This document shows, in pieces, positions 16,186-24,570 of a stretch of DNA of 64,000 nucleotides. The stretch lies in contig NZ_SOAW01000001.1 in the NCBI RefSeq assembly GCF_004364645.1, forward strand, positions 1,922,001-1,986,000. The letters are read 5' to 3'. This DNA comes from Naumannella halotolerans (GTDB lineage: Bacteria; Actinomycetota; Actinomycetes; Propionibacteriales; Propionibacteriaceae). The notes under the pieces were generated by a model, which was not told where the DNA came from, ran no database searches, and was given only the letters and a program-made list of their open reading frames with translations. Each line of letters starts with the position of its first letter. Position 1 is the stretch's first letter. The position numbers were made by a program, and so were the translations under genes.

Positions 16186-16737
16186 GTGCCGACTCGTTCC
16201 CTGCGCGCAGTGATCCTCTGCCTCGCCTGGTGGTCGCCGGCGGCGGGGCCGCTGCTCGCCTCCCGGATCGTCCCGCGGGAGGAGAATCAGGGCGTCAACC
16301 TGTTCGGCCTCACCCAGGCTCAGTTCTCGGCGATCATGATCGGCTTCCTCTGCGGCTGTGCAGTCATGATCCTGCTGCCCTTGGTGTGTCGGCAGGGAGC
16401 TCGCTGGTTGCTGATCGCGTTTCCTACCGGATTGCTGGTGATCGCTGCACTGATCGGCGCCAGCGCCGTCGGCCTGCTCCCCGATCAGCGTGCGGACGAG
16501 ACCGTGCGCTCGGTCGGACAGGTCATCATCCTGCTCGCTGTGTTGGTGGTTCCGCCCGTCGTCGCCGCCTTGCTCACCCAGCGACCGCAGCCGAGTCCGC
16601 CCCCTCGTCCCCACCGCACCGGTTCCAAACGCACCGGTTCCAGACGCACCGGTTCCAAGCAGACCGGGACGAAGCGGGCGGGCAGCGGACGCACCGGGTC
16701 CAGGCGACCGGCTCAGCACCGCCGTACCAGGGCCTGA
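16186..16737 (+). CDS. Small membrane protein with basic pentapeptide-repeat tail
   Basis: A 183-residue protein of unknown function. Three hydrophobic segments are visible (about residues 8-26, 45-64 and 69-92), with a fourth at 107-126. The C-terminal 50 residues are strongly basic and made of about six pentapeptides of the RTGSK/RTGSR type. Such a tail could bind nucleic acid or phospholipid head groups; that is inference. GTG 16186 follows TACCCT (16174-16179) by exactly six bases and has no Shine-Dalgarno, so it is probably leaderless. The gene ends 168 bases before the ABC operon. Confidence 0.7.
   Translation: MPTRSLRAVILCLAWWSPAAGPLLASRIVPREENQGVNLFGLTQAQFSAIMIGFLCGCAVMILLPLVCRQGARWLLIAFPTGLLVIAALIGASAVGLLPDQRADETVRSVGQVIILLAVLVVPPVVAALLTQRPQPSPPPRPHRTGSKRTGSRRTGSKQTGTKRAGSGRTGSRRPAQHRRTRA
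16616..16705 (+). repeat. Six tandem 15-bp units encoding RTGS(K/R)
   Basis: Copies start every 15 bases from 16616. Units 1-3 are nearly identical (GCACCGGTTCCAA or a one-base variant, then AC or GC), and units 4-6 are diverged. The array stays in frame, so copy-number change would lengthen or shorten the tail without breaking the gene. Confidence 0.85.
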
Positions 16738-16905
16738 TCAACTCCCGCAACCGGATCGGCGGCGCGTTCACAGGTCACCATTGCGCCACGGTCGACACCA
16801 CGACCCACCGTTCACCGCCGGGCTGGGTACGGTGGCCCTTGCCAGAATCCGTCACACCCGCCGGGCGAGCTCGATTCGCCGGGTCACCTCGTCCAGGAGC
16901 CGCCT

Positions 16906-17757
16906 GTGTCTGCCGCGCACGACCGGCCGACCGCTGTCCGGGTCACCCATGTGTCCAAGACCTACTCCGACGGTGAACGGCCGGTCACGGCGCTGGCCGA
17001 CGTCGGCCTGGACATCGGACGCGGAGAGTTCGTCAGCATCATCGGCCCCAGTGGCTGCGGGAAGTCGACCCTGCTGCGCATGGCGGCGGGATTGGAACGA
17101 CCCGACCGAGGTGCCGTCGAGGTTTTCGGTCTCGGTCCTGCCGAGGCCGGGGAGGCCAAGCTGCTCGGCCTCGTACCGCAGCGCCCCGCCCTGCTGCCCT
17201 GGCTGGACGTCGGGTCCAACATCGCGCTGCCACTGCGACTGAATCCGGCGGCGGCCCGCCGTCGAGCGGAGTTGTCCACGGTGCCGAAGTCCGGTGACCT
17301 CGACGTCACCGAGCTGCTGCGCGCAGCCGGTCTGGCCGGCACCGAGAAGCTCCTCCCCCACGAACTGTCCGGCGGGATGCAGCAGCGGGTCGCAGTGGTC
17401 CGGGCCTTCGCACTGCAACCGGCGGTGCTGCTGATGGACGAACCGTTCTCGGCCCTGGACGAGTTCACCCGCGAAAGCCTGCAGGGCCAGCTGCTGAGCA
17501 TCTGGGCCGAGTTCTCCACCACGGTGATCTTCGTCACCCACTCGGTGACCGAAGCGGTACGGCTGTCGGATTCGGTGGTGGTGATGGCCCCGGGCAGGAT
17601 CATCGACCGGATCGACATCGATCTGGACCACCCTCGCAACGGTGAACAGCTGCAGTCCGCCCGGTTCCACCACTACGAGGATCTGCTGCGTTCGCGACTG
17701 CAATCGGCATGGCGCGAGAGCGCCCGGGGCACCGAGGCGCCGGAGGCACCACGATGA
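16906..17757 (+). CDS. ABC transporter ATP-binding protein, NitT/TauT family
   Basis: The ATPase of an importer, 283 residues. Walker A GPSGCGKSTLL (about residue 46), Q-loop VPQRPALLPW, signature LSGGMQQRVAVVRA, Walker B LLMDEPFSALDE and the H-loop THSVTEAV are all intact. LLPW after the Q-loop and the DEFTRESLQ region are typical of nitrate/sulfonate/thiamine-precursor importers. GTG 16906 follows AGGAGC. The next gene overlaps by four bases, giving an ATPase-permease-binding-protein operon. A TPP riboswitch upstream would have suggested thiamine precursors, but none is visible. Confidence 0.9.
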   Translation: MSAAHDRPTAVRVTHVSKTYSDGERPVTALADVGLDIGRGEFVSIIGPSGCGKSTLLRMAAGLERPDRGAVEVFGLGPAEAGEAKLLGLVPQRPALLPWLDVGSNIALPLRLNPAAARRRAELSTVPKSGDLDVTELLRAAGLAGTEKLLPHELSGGMQQRVAVVRAFALQPAVLLMDEPFSALDEFTRESLQGQLLSIWAEFSTTVIFVTHSVTEAVRLSDSVVVMAPGRIIDRIDIDLDHPRNGEQLQSARFHHYEDLLRSRLQSAWRESARGTEAPEAPR

Positions 17758-18539
17758 GCCACCGGCTGCGCCGGATCTGGCATCCGGCGATGTGGGGTCC
17801 GCTGGCTCTGTTGCTGATCGTTCTCGGCCTGGCCTGGCAATGGGGATCGCGGACCATGCCGTACCTGCTGCCACCGTTGCAGCGGGTCGCGGAGACTCTG
17901 GTCGAGGACTGGGACTTCTATCTCACCAATGCCGCGATCACCTTGTACGAGGCGTTGCTCGGGTTGGCGATCGGTACGGTCGTGGCGATGGTCGCGGCGA
18001 TCGCGATCAGTGAGTCCCGGATCCTCCGGCGCGCGATCCTGCCGCTGGCGGTGATCCTGAACGTGACCCCGCTGGTCGCGATCGCACCCGCACTGGTGGT
18101 CGCCTTCGGATTCGGTCCCGCCCCGAAGCTGATCGTCACCGCCTTGATCGTCTTCTTCCCGGTGTTGATCAACGTCGCCGCCGGTCTGCGTTCGGTGCCC
18201 GTGGAGGTGATGCAGTTCTACACCGTGATCCGTGCCTCTCGCACCGAGGTCCTCGTTCACCTCCGCCTGCCGACCGCGCTGCCGAACCTGCTGACGGCAC
18301 TGAAGATCGTCTTCCCACTGTCGATCATCGGCGCCGTGGTCGCGGAGATGTCTGCCCCCGGTGCCGCCGACGGGCTCGGCACCGTGATCAGCGTGGCCAG
18401 TTCGTCGAATCGTCTCGCGGTTGTCTGGGCGGCCATCGGAGTGTTGGCGGTGATGGGATCATTGCTGCTGTTGTTCGTCACGGTGATCGAGCGGTGGGTG
18501 CTGCGGTGGCACCGGGCCACGGTGGCGGGAGATGTCTGA
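17754..18539 (+). CDS. ABC transporter permease, NitT/TauT family
   Basis: A 261-residue membrane subunit with about six transmembrane helices and the coupling-helix region FYTVIRASRTEVLVHLRLPTALP reduced to its core RASRTEVLVHLRLPTAL (about residues 158-175), which contacts the ATPase. ATG 17754 overlaps the ATPase stop (ATGA); a longer frame starting inside the ATPase is not needed. It would form the dimeric channel for the substrate delivered by the lipoprotein encoded next. Confidence 0.9.
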   Translation: MSHRLRRIWHPAMWGPLALLLIVLGLAWQWGSRTMPYLLPPLQRVAETLVEDWDFYLTNAAITLYEALLGLAIGTVVAMVAAIAISESRILRRAILPLAVILNVTPLVAIAPALVVAFGFGPAPKLIVTALIVFFPVLINVAAGLRSVPVEVMQFYTVIRASRTEVLVHLRLPTALPNLLTALKIVFPLSIIGAVVAEMSAPGAADGLGTVISVASSSNRLAVVWAAIGVLAVMGSLLLLFVTVIERWVLRWHRATVAGDV

Positions 18540-18558
18540 TCGAACGGAGTACCAGAAC

Positions 18559-19641
18559 GTGCGCAGGTCCCTTCCGAAGGCACTCGTGGGGGCTCTGGCC
18601 GCTGCCTTGATCCTGACCGGGTGCACCGGTGGGACGCAGGAGACCGACACCGGGCGCGGCAGCGCCATCTCCGCCAAACGGTGTGCGCAGAACGAGGCGG
18701 CCGGGGAGATCACCTACCTGACGGGGTACCAGTACCAGTCCTCGGCGTCGATCCTGGAAGTGATCTCGGCCGAGGCGCTGGGTTATTACGACGCCCTGTG
18801 CCTGGACGTGACCATCGAGCCGGGCAACGGTGACACCGGTACGAACGCGCAGGTGCTGGCGGCGAACACGGTCCAGTTCAGCGCCGTCAGCCAGCAGGAC
18901 CTGTTGCTGTTCCACGACAACGGTGTGCAGATCCGCGGCATCTCCTCCTACTCCGATGCCGGCCTGGAGATCTTGATGACGATGCCGCAGATCACCGAGT
19001 TGCCGCAGCTGGACGGTACGACCTTGGGGCACAAGGGTTCGATGCCGACCACCGTGTTGGCGATGTTGGACAGTGCCGGGGTCGATGTGGACTCCCTGAC
19101 CCAGGTCACGGTCGGATTCGACCCGAGTGTGCTGCCGCGCGGACAGGTGCAGTCGCTGACCGGGTTCTTGTCCAACGAGCCGAACCAGCTGGCTGCCGCG
19201 GGTACCCCGCCGACGGTCTGGCGTCCCTACGACTACGGTGTTCCCTCCTCCCTGGGCGCCCTGGCGGTGAATCCCGCTTTCGCCGATGCCAACCCGAGCG
19301 CCACCGAGGATTTCCTGCGGGCCACCTTCCGGGCCTTCGACCACTGCGCGGTGAATGCCGAGGAATGTGTCGGCTATGCCGCCGACGTGGCCGAGGCCGG
19401 TTACGACACCGAGCACAACCTGTCGGTCTGGCAGTCCGAGGTGGAGGTCATCCGGGAGACCGCCGAGGGTCCGCTCGGGGAGATCGATCCGAGCAACATC
19501 GCCGCCATCAACCAGATGTTGATCGACTACGGCCTGGTGAACACACCGCTCAGTGATGCCGAGGCCGAGCAACTGTTCGACCCGTCGGTGGTGCCGACGT
19601 TGTACGACGACTCCGGGGCCTTGATCTGGCCTGCTCCCTGA
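18559..19641 (+). CDS. ABC transporter substrate-binding lipoprotein (NMT1/THI5-like)
   Basis: A 360-residue extracytoplasmic binding protein. The start is GTG 18559, with GGAG eight bases before it, giving the signal MRRSLPKALVGALAAALILTGC, whose LTGC lipobox predicts lipid anchoring at Cys22. The upstream ATG 18532 in the same frame would add nine polar residues. EITYLTGYQYQSSAS begins the mature domain, which has the NMT1/THI5 and taurine/nitrate binding fold (ANTVQFSAVSQQDLL). The ligand is unknown; thiamine precursor, sulfonate and nitrate are family possibilities. A convergent hairpin follows at 19647. Confidence 0.85.
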   Translation: MRRSLPKALVGALAAALILTGCTGGTQETDTGRGSAISAKRCAQNEAAGEITYLTGYQYQSSASILEVISAEALGYYDALCLDVTIEPGNGDTGTNAQVLAANTVQFSAVSQQDLLLFHDNGVQIRGISSYSDAGLEILMTMPQITELPQLDGTTLGHKGSMPTTVLAMLDSAGVDVDSLTQVTVGFDPSVLPRGQVQSLTGFLSNEPNQLAAAGTPPTVWRPYDYGVPSSLGALAVNPAFADANPSATEDFLRATFRAFDHCAVNAEECVGYAADVAEAGYDTEHNLSVWQSEVEVIRETAEGPLGEIDPSNIAAINQMLIDYGLVNTPLSDAEAEQLFDPSVVPTLYDDSGALIWPAP

Positions 19642-19646
19642 TCGGA

Positions 19647-19664
19647 CGCACTCACCCCAGTGCG
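19647..19664. terminator. Hairpin between convergent genes
   Basis: CGCACT and AGTGCG form a perfect 6-bp stem with a CACCCC loop in the 39-base gap between the binding-protein stop and the PPOX stop. It could terminate both transcripts. Confidence 0.4.
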
Positions 19665-19680
19665 CGCGCTCGCGGGCGGA

Positions 19681-20124
19681 TCAGCGGAGCTTGCGGCCGT
19701 AGACCCGTGCCACCTGCATGACCATCAGTACCCGACGTTCGTCGACCATCACCTGCCGGTACTCGTCCCAGTCCGGATGCTCCCCCGACGCCTTGCGGTA
19801 GTAGTCCACCAGCGCCTCGACGGCGGGGTCGTCGGCGGACTCGGCAGGGCCGTGCAGGGTCACCGGACCCTCCGCGGTCGCCCAGCTGTAGCCGTCGGGA
19901 CCGGTCACCTCGATCGCTGCCCGCGGGTCCCGGGCGAGGTTGCGGCCCTTGGCCCGATCGGCGGTGATCGAGACCTCGACGGTGTCGGTGTCGCGGTAGT
20001 AGAACTGGCTCACCGGTGACAACTGCGGCATCCCGCTGGCCTTGATGGTGGCGAGGATGCCCAAAGTGGTCTCGGCCAGGAGTTGGCGGGGGTCGAAGGA
20101 GTCGGGTGCGGCTGTTTCACTCAT
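19681..20124 (-). CDS. PPOX-class (F420/FMN-binding) split-barrel oxidoreductase
   Basis: A 147-residue protein of the pyridoxamine-phosphate-oxidase-like split-barrel family, which in actinobacteria often uses F420. Characteristic stretches are LGILATIKASGMPQLSPVSQ and TADRAKGRNLARDPRAAIEV, matching the cofactor phosphate-binding KxxNL region. The acceptor or substrate cannot be told from sequence. ATG 20124 has CATGAT six bases upstream and no Shine-Dalgarno, fitting the leaderless pattern of this window. Confidence 0.85.
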   Translation of the reverse strand: MSETAAPDSFDPRQLLAETTLGILATIKASGMPQLSPVSQFYYRDTDTVEVSITADRAKGRNLARDPRAAIEVTGPDGYSWATAEGPVTLHGPAESADDPAVEALVDYYRKASGEHPDWDEYRQVMVDERRVLMVMQVARVYGRKLR

Positions 20125-20175
20125 ACGGCCATCATGCCTGCCCTGCGCGCGGCGATCACCCGTACCGGACAGTGA

Positions 20176-21849
20176 TCAGTCGGCCAGCGATGCCAGGTAC
20201 CGATGCACCAACGGCACGACGGCCGATCCCTCGCCGCTGGCGGCGGCGACGCGCTTCATCGACCCTGCCCGGACATCGCCGGCGGCGAAGACTCCGGGTA
20301 CCGAGGTGGTCAGCGCCTCCGGTGGCACCCCGTCGATCCAGTACTCCTTGGCGACGTCGTTCCCGGTGTGGACGAATCCGTGTTCATCGCGCTGGATCTC
20401 GGCGGGCAGCCAGTCACAGTGCGGGTTGGCACCCAGCAGCAGGAACAGCGCCCCGGCCCCGACCTTCTCCTGGGCCCCGGTCAGGTTGTTGCGCAGCTTC
20501 AGCCACTCCAACCGTCCGTTGCCACCACCGTCGACCACCTCCGAATTGGCCCGGACGGTGATCCGCGGATTCGCCGCGATCTCCCTGATCAGGTAGTCCG
20601 ACATGGTCTCGCGCAGGTCGGCTCGGCGGATCAGGATGGTCACCGACCGGGCGAAACGGGAGACGTGCATGGCCGCCTGGCCAGCAGAATTGCCGCCGCC
20701 GACGACGTAGGCGTCACAACCCACGCAGTCGCGCGCGGCGCTGGCCGCGGCGCCGTAGTTGACGCCGAGGCCGACCAGTTCCTCGATCGAGTCCACCCCC
20801 AACCGCCGGTACTTCACACCGGTGGCGATGACGATGCTCCGGGCACGTACCTCACCCCGCGGGGTGTGCAGGACATGGCCGTCGGTACGCGGGTCGCCGA
20901 GCTCGAGCCGCTTCACCGGCATCGCTGCCTGCAGCAGGGCGCCGAAACGGCCGGCCTGGAAACGTGCGCGCTGGGTCAGCCGCATCCCCGAGATCCCGTT
21001 GGGGAACCCCAGATAGTTCCTGATCATGGAACTGCTGCCGGCCTGGCCGCCGATCGCATCGGCATCGACGACCGCGGTACTCAGCCCCTCGGAGGCGCCG
21101 TAGACCGCCGCCCCGAGCCCTGCCTGCCCCGCACCGACGATCACCAGATCGAACACCTCCGACTCGAATCGACCCGGCTGCTGCATCGGGGCGGCGAGTT
21201 CGGACAGGGTCGGACGCACCATCACCGGCATCGACTGGATCTTCACCAGGGGGTACTCGGCCTGCTCCGGATCGACCCCGAGCTCGTCGAACACCTCGGC
21301 GGCGTGGGGCGAATCGGGGGCGAATCGGTGGTGCGGGATTCCCTGCCGGTCGAGGAAGTCGGCGATCCGGTTCACCTCCGGGTCGGGCCCCGGCGTGATC
21401 ACCTTCACCATCGCCACGATCGGGGATCCCGAGGTCCAGCCCCAGTCCGACAACAGGTCGGTGAAGGATGCATGCAATTCCTCGTCCCGGGGTCCCCGGG
21501 GAATCACCGCGCCCAGGTCGATCCGACCGGTGGCCTTCGCCTCGCCGAGTTCCTCCCGGGCGAGCGACCAGTCATCCCAGCTGGCCATCAGCACCCGTTT
21601 GGAGGTCGGGCTCAGTGCCCGCAGGCAGTCCAGGGTGACCAGGCCGCCGGCATCGGGCAGGGAATGCTCGGCGACCACCATGGCGATCGGTGTCTGCCCG
21701 GCCAGCAACCGCTGGATCAGGCCCAGCGACTCGGCGAGCCCGTGGGCGGTCTCCACCCGGTACTCGGCCGCGTACCGGAGGAACGTCTGCTGCAGTGCCT
21801 CGGCGTTGGCCGAGCTGACCACGACGATGGCCGGAACCTGTTTCTCCAC
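20176..21849 (-). CDS. Receiver-like/thioredoxin-like/thioredoxin-reductase-like fusion flavoprotein
   Basis: A 557-residue multidomain protein. Residues 1-125 resemble a response-regulator receiver domain (ending near RVLMASWDDW). Residues 143-225 resemble a thioredoxin/glutaredoxin-like module without a CxxC (ITPGPDPEVNRIADFLDRQ). Residues 233-557 are a class II thioredoxin-reductase-like FAD/NAD(P) domain (IVGAGQAGLGAAVY, VVGGGNSAGQAAM, GVFAAGDVR). Where thioredoxin reductases carry CATC after GVxY, this protein has GAAA. A CVGC lies nine residues further on. It is therefore unlikely to be a classical thioredoxin reductase. GTG 21849 has TAGGCT six bases upstream (leaderless). Confidence 0.85.
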   Translation of the reverse strand: MEKQVPAIVVVSSANAEALQQTFLRYAAEYRVETAHGLAESLGLIQRLLAGQTPIAMVVAEHSLPDAGGLVTLDCLRALSPTSKRVLMASWDDWSLAREELGEAKATGRIDLGAVIPRGPRDEELHASFTDLLSDWGWTSGSPIVAMVKVITPGPDPEVNRIADFLDRQGIPHHRFAPDSPHAAEVFDELGVDPEQAEYPLVKIQSMPVMVRPTLSELAAPMQQPGRFESEVFDLVIVGAGQAGLGAAVYGASEGLSTAVVDADAIGGQAGSSSMIRNYLGFPNGISGMRLTQRARFQAGRFGALLQAAMPVKRLELGDPRTDGHVLHTPRGEVRARSIVIATGVKYRRLGVDSIEELVGLGVNYGAAASAARDCVGCDAYVVGGGNSAGQAAMHVSRFARSVTILIRRADLRETMSDYLIREIAANPRITVRANSEVVDGGGNGRLEWLKLRNNLTGAQEKVGAGALFLLLGANPHCDWLPAEIQRDEHGFVHTGNDVAKEYWIDGVPPEALTTSVPGVFAAGDVRAGSMKRVAAASGEGSAVVPLVHRYLASLAD

Positions 21850-21855
21850 GGCATC

Positions 21856-21861
21856 AGCCTA
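21856..21861 (-). promoter_or_regulatory. -10 hexamer TAGGCT for the leaderless flavoprotein gene
   Basis: TAGGCT on the minus strand is followed by GATGCC and the GTG start at 21849. The six-base spacing equals that of lpdA, PNP and purU, and there is no Shine-Dalgarno. Confidence 0.5.
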
Positions 21862-21948
21862 GGCCGGGGCGGACCGGTGCGCTCGGCGCGAGACTCCTCG
21901 GCGACACCGATCCGGCCGGGACGTAGCGAGTACGACTGCCCGGATCGC

Positions 21949-23651
21949 TCAGTCGATGCCCAGCAACTCGTGCAGATCGGTGACGAACACCTTGTGCGGC
22001 TCGTGTCGGTGAAGCACCTCCACTGCTGCGTCCCAGCCGGGCAGACTGGCCTTCGTCTGCGCCAGGTGCTCCGAACTCCGCCAGGCCACGCCGTCGGCAT
22101 AGCCCCACCGTTTCGACCACTCCACCCGCACCGTCGCCTCGGCCGGGTCGATGGCGGCGAACCATCGATCGAGTTCGGTGAAGAACGACGCGAGGTGAGG
22201 TGTTTCGGGCAGGGACAGCGTGTCCATCCAGACGATCGTGTCCCGTTCGGGATGATCGGGATCGGGCGCCGCCGCCGAGAACGCCGGGACGACCGCGGCA
22301 TCCACGTCGACCTCGGAAGGATCATCGGTACCGGTGATCCTGATCTGCATCCCCGAGTTGATCGGATATCGACGCTGTGAGCGGTACTCGGCCAGCAGCC
22401 CGGCGTAGAACTCGGTGAAGCCGTGGACGACCTGCTGCAGTCGTGCCCGTTCCACCAGTACCCCGTGGCTGCCTGCCGTGACCCGCAGCGTGGTCGGACG
22501 TACCCAGTTCAGGAAGTTGTTCGACGCACCCACATGCTGCGGTTTCCGCCGACGGTCAGACCGGTGTCGGTGACCGCCAACATGGTGTTGCAGAAGCTCG
22601 GCGCGAGGGCGGCGTTGCCCGAGGCGATCTCGCCGATCATCTGCGGGATCGGATCCGGCAGGTTGTCGGCGAACACGTAGTTGTACGGGCTGAACCGCGG
22701 GATCGCACCGCGCGGGCGTTCGTCCTTCACCTCCCAGGTCTGGACCCACGCCCGCTTGGTGAAGGCGTATCAGATCAGCCCGACCCGCCCGTACCGGTCG
22801 ACCAGTGCGGCCAGGGAGTCCGAACCCGCCTTGTCAGGATGGGCGAACAGCGTGGAGACGCCGATGTCGGTGCGGTTGCGGCAGTGGAAGTGTTCCTTCG
22901 CGCCGGCCTGAAGCGTCAGGTCGATGATCACACCGCGCCCCAACAGGGTCAGGTACGGCGCGATCTCGGCGGAGTCCCGTTCCAGCTCGGTGATGCCGAA
23001 TCCGCCCTTGACCTCGTCCCAGGTGACCACGGTCACGGCCACGATCAGGTTGGACATGCTGCCGAACCTCATCCCCGGCGACCGTTCCTCACCGTCCGCG
23101 GGTACGGCGGTGCCGTGGCCGTTGATCGCCACCGCACCGGCGACCGTGATCTGTCCCGGAGCCGGACAGGCCGCAATCCCCCGGTCATGATCGTCCAGGT
23201 GGGCGAGCAGGGACTCCACCGTCGCCCCGGCCTGTACCCGCACCCGGTCGTCGGCGATCATGGCGACATCGGTGAACCGGTCCCGCAGGTCCAGCAGGAC
23301 GACCTGCTCGGCCTGCTCCTGGTCGTCGGTAATCGTCCACGGTGCCCAGGAGTGCTGATGCCCCCTCACCCTGACCCGGTAGTCGTGTTCGACTGCCCAG
23401 TCGCACACCACCAGGATCTCCGAGCGTTTGGTCGGCACCGCAGTCCACACCGAGGAGACCGAAATGGTCTGGTCCCAGTTGCGGTACCGGTCCCGACGCA
23501 GTGACACGTCGGGGAAACCGGGCAGCACCTGATCGGCCCGGGCCGGCGTCTCGTAACCGATCCACCCCAGCGCAGCACCGGCCGCCGCACCCAACGGGCT
23601 GCGGCGGCGGATCGGATGCTGCCCGGATGGATCGCACTGTCCACCCGGCAC
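21949..23651 (-). pseudogene. Broken FAD-linked oxidase, cholesterol-oxidase (VAO-family, type II) like
   Basis: Three pieces in order make one flavoprotein. 23651-22773 encodes a Tat-like start (RRRSPLGAAAGAALGW) and the FAD domain (RVRGHQHSWAPW, AINGHGTAVPADG). An in-frame TGA at 22770-22772 falls where relatives have Trp (GLI-stop-YAFTKRAW). The frame continues to GGNRSMW and then shifts by one near 22533, where one G appears lost from a G-run, before NNFLNWVRPTTLRVTAG and the cholesterol-oxidase substrate-binding domain. The total length, 1703 bases, becomes 568 codons if one base is restored. As read, no functional product is possible; sequencing error is the alternative. GTG 23651 lies directly behind the secreted protein gene. 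Confidence 0.8.
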
Positions 23652-23654
23652 GGT

Positions 23655-24257
23655 TCAGTCCCGCACAGACGCGCAGAAACCGAGAATGTCGCGCAAGGTG
23701 GCGGGGATGTGGAACAGCGTGTCATTCACGGCGTAGACCGGAATCTGCAGGAACGGCTTGAGGATCAATTCCAGGACACGCCATGGCTGGGCGCTGCCGT
23801 TGAGGATGGCCACGAGCAGTTCGAAGTTGCCCTCGACGAACTTCGAGAGGTCCCGGCCGTGGTCGGCAAAGTTGGGAATGAGCCATTTGAGGAATCCGAC
23901 CGGTCCGGCGCAGATCGGAATGATCGCGAGTTCCTCGTCATGGCTCGGCGCCCACTCCCCGTCGCCGGTGAACGGCGAGGATGCGCTGAACCGGGACTTC
24001 GAGGCGGCACTGACCTGCTTGCTGCTGGCCGCGGTCCTGGTGGCCTTGGCCAACAGTTCGGTGGCATCGGCGCGCAGTTCTGCGTCCTCGATGGTGCTCA
24101 GCACGGACCTGACCTCGCTGGCGCTCACGCCGACGGCTGCGCCGACCGAGGTGTCGTCTGCATGGGCAGTGGTCATGCCGGACATGCCGACGGCCAGACA
24201 TCCTGCGGCCACGATCGCAGCGAGGCGGCCCGCTGTGCGGGAACTGATCGAGGGCAA
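23655..24257 (-). CDS. Secreted protein of unknown function
   Basis: A 200-residue protein with a clear Sec signal (RTAGRLAAIVAAGCLAVG, cleavage after AHA about residue 33). The mature part has a helical N-half and a hydrophobic C-half (GFLKWLIPNFADH, LELILKPFLQIPVYAVND), without recognised domains. The frame is open only from TTG 24257, which has no Shine-Dalgarno. An ATG at 24283 with AGGA at ideal spacing is out of frame by one base, separated by a poly-C stretch. One extra C would give a normal start, so the start may be damaged or misread. It is followed at once by the broken oxidase. Confidence 0.65.
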   Translation of the reverse strand: MPSISSRTAGRLAAIVAAGCLAVGMSGMTTAHADDTSVGAAVGVSASEVRSVLSTIEDAELRADATELLAKATRTAASSKQVSAASKSRFSASSPFTGDGEWAPSHDEELAIIPICAGPVGFLKWLIPNFADHGRDLSKFVEGNFELLVAILNGSAQPWRVLELILKPFLQIPVYAVNDTLFHIPATLRDILGFCASVRD

Positions 24258-24503
24258 GGGCAGCTTGGGGGTGGTGGGGGCATGATGAATTTCCTGTCGT
24301 CAACGAACTGAAATGTCCTCGGTGACGATTGCTCACACCGCGAGCACGCGTACCGATTGCGAGGATGCTAACCACAGATCAGAGAATCCCACAAGAAATT
24401 AGGAAGAACGTCTCAGCCTTTATCCGAATTCATCGATAGTTCCTCTTTCAATTGAATTGACGAGCTGGCGAATCCGAACAGAACTCAACGCGGGCAGACA
24501 TGA
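24258..24503. other. Intergenic region of reduced GC upstream of the secreted protein
   Basis: From about 24310 to 24480 the GC content falls visibly towards one half, with runs such as TTCAATTGAATTGA, unlike the rest of the window. It should contain the promoter for the leftward secreted protein gene (candidate TTGACG near 24297-24302 on the minus strand). No convincing gene is seen; a 24-codon frame starting at ATG 24366 lacks a ribosome site. The low GC may mark acquired DNA. Confidence 0.4.
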
Positions 24504-24552
24504 AAGGACCCGGAGGTGATGCCGGATGCCGGCATCGTCCTTCCGGGTCCTT
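24504..24552 (-). terminator. Strong two-level hairpin terminating metG
   Basis: Outer stem AAGGACCCGGA/TCCGGGTCCTT (11 bp, perfect) encloses an inner stem GATGCCGG/CCGGCATC (8 bp, 3-base loop). In the metG direction it is followed by TTTCAT. It begins 18 bases after the metG stop and is the most convincing leftward terminator in this part of the window. Confidence 0.75.
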
Positions 24553-24570
24553 CGACCGCCGAGGCGCCGA

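Noticed and set aside
16738-16905. TPP riboswitch before the NMT1/THI5-like importer
   Set aside because: The conserved CTGAGA and ACCTGATCTGG-type elements are absent, so the importer cannot be assigned to thiamine precursors on this ground.
22770-22772. Selenocysteine codon in the oxidase-like gene
   Set aside because: Relatives have Trp at this place, no SECIS-like hairpin follows directly, and a second lesion (frameshift) lies downstream, so a disrupted gene is simpler.
24366-24440. 24-codon frame in the low-GC gap
   Set aside because: No Shine-Dalgarno and no terminator, unlike the peptide gene at 49675.
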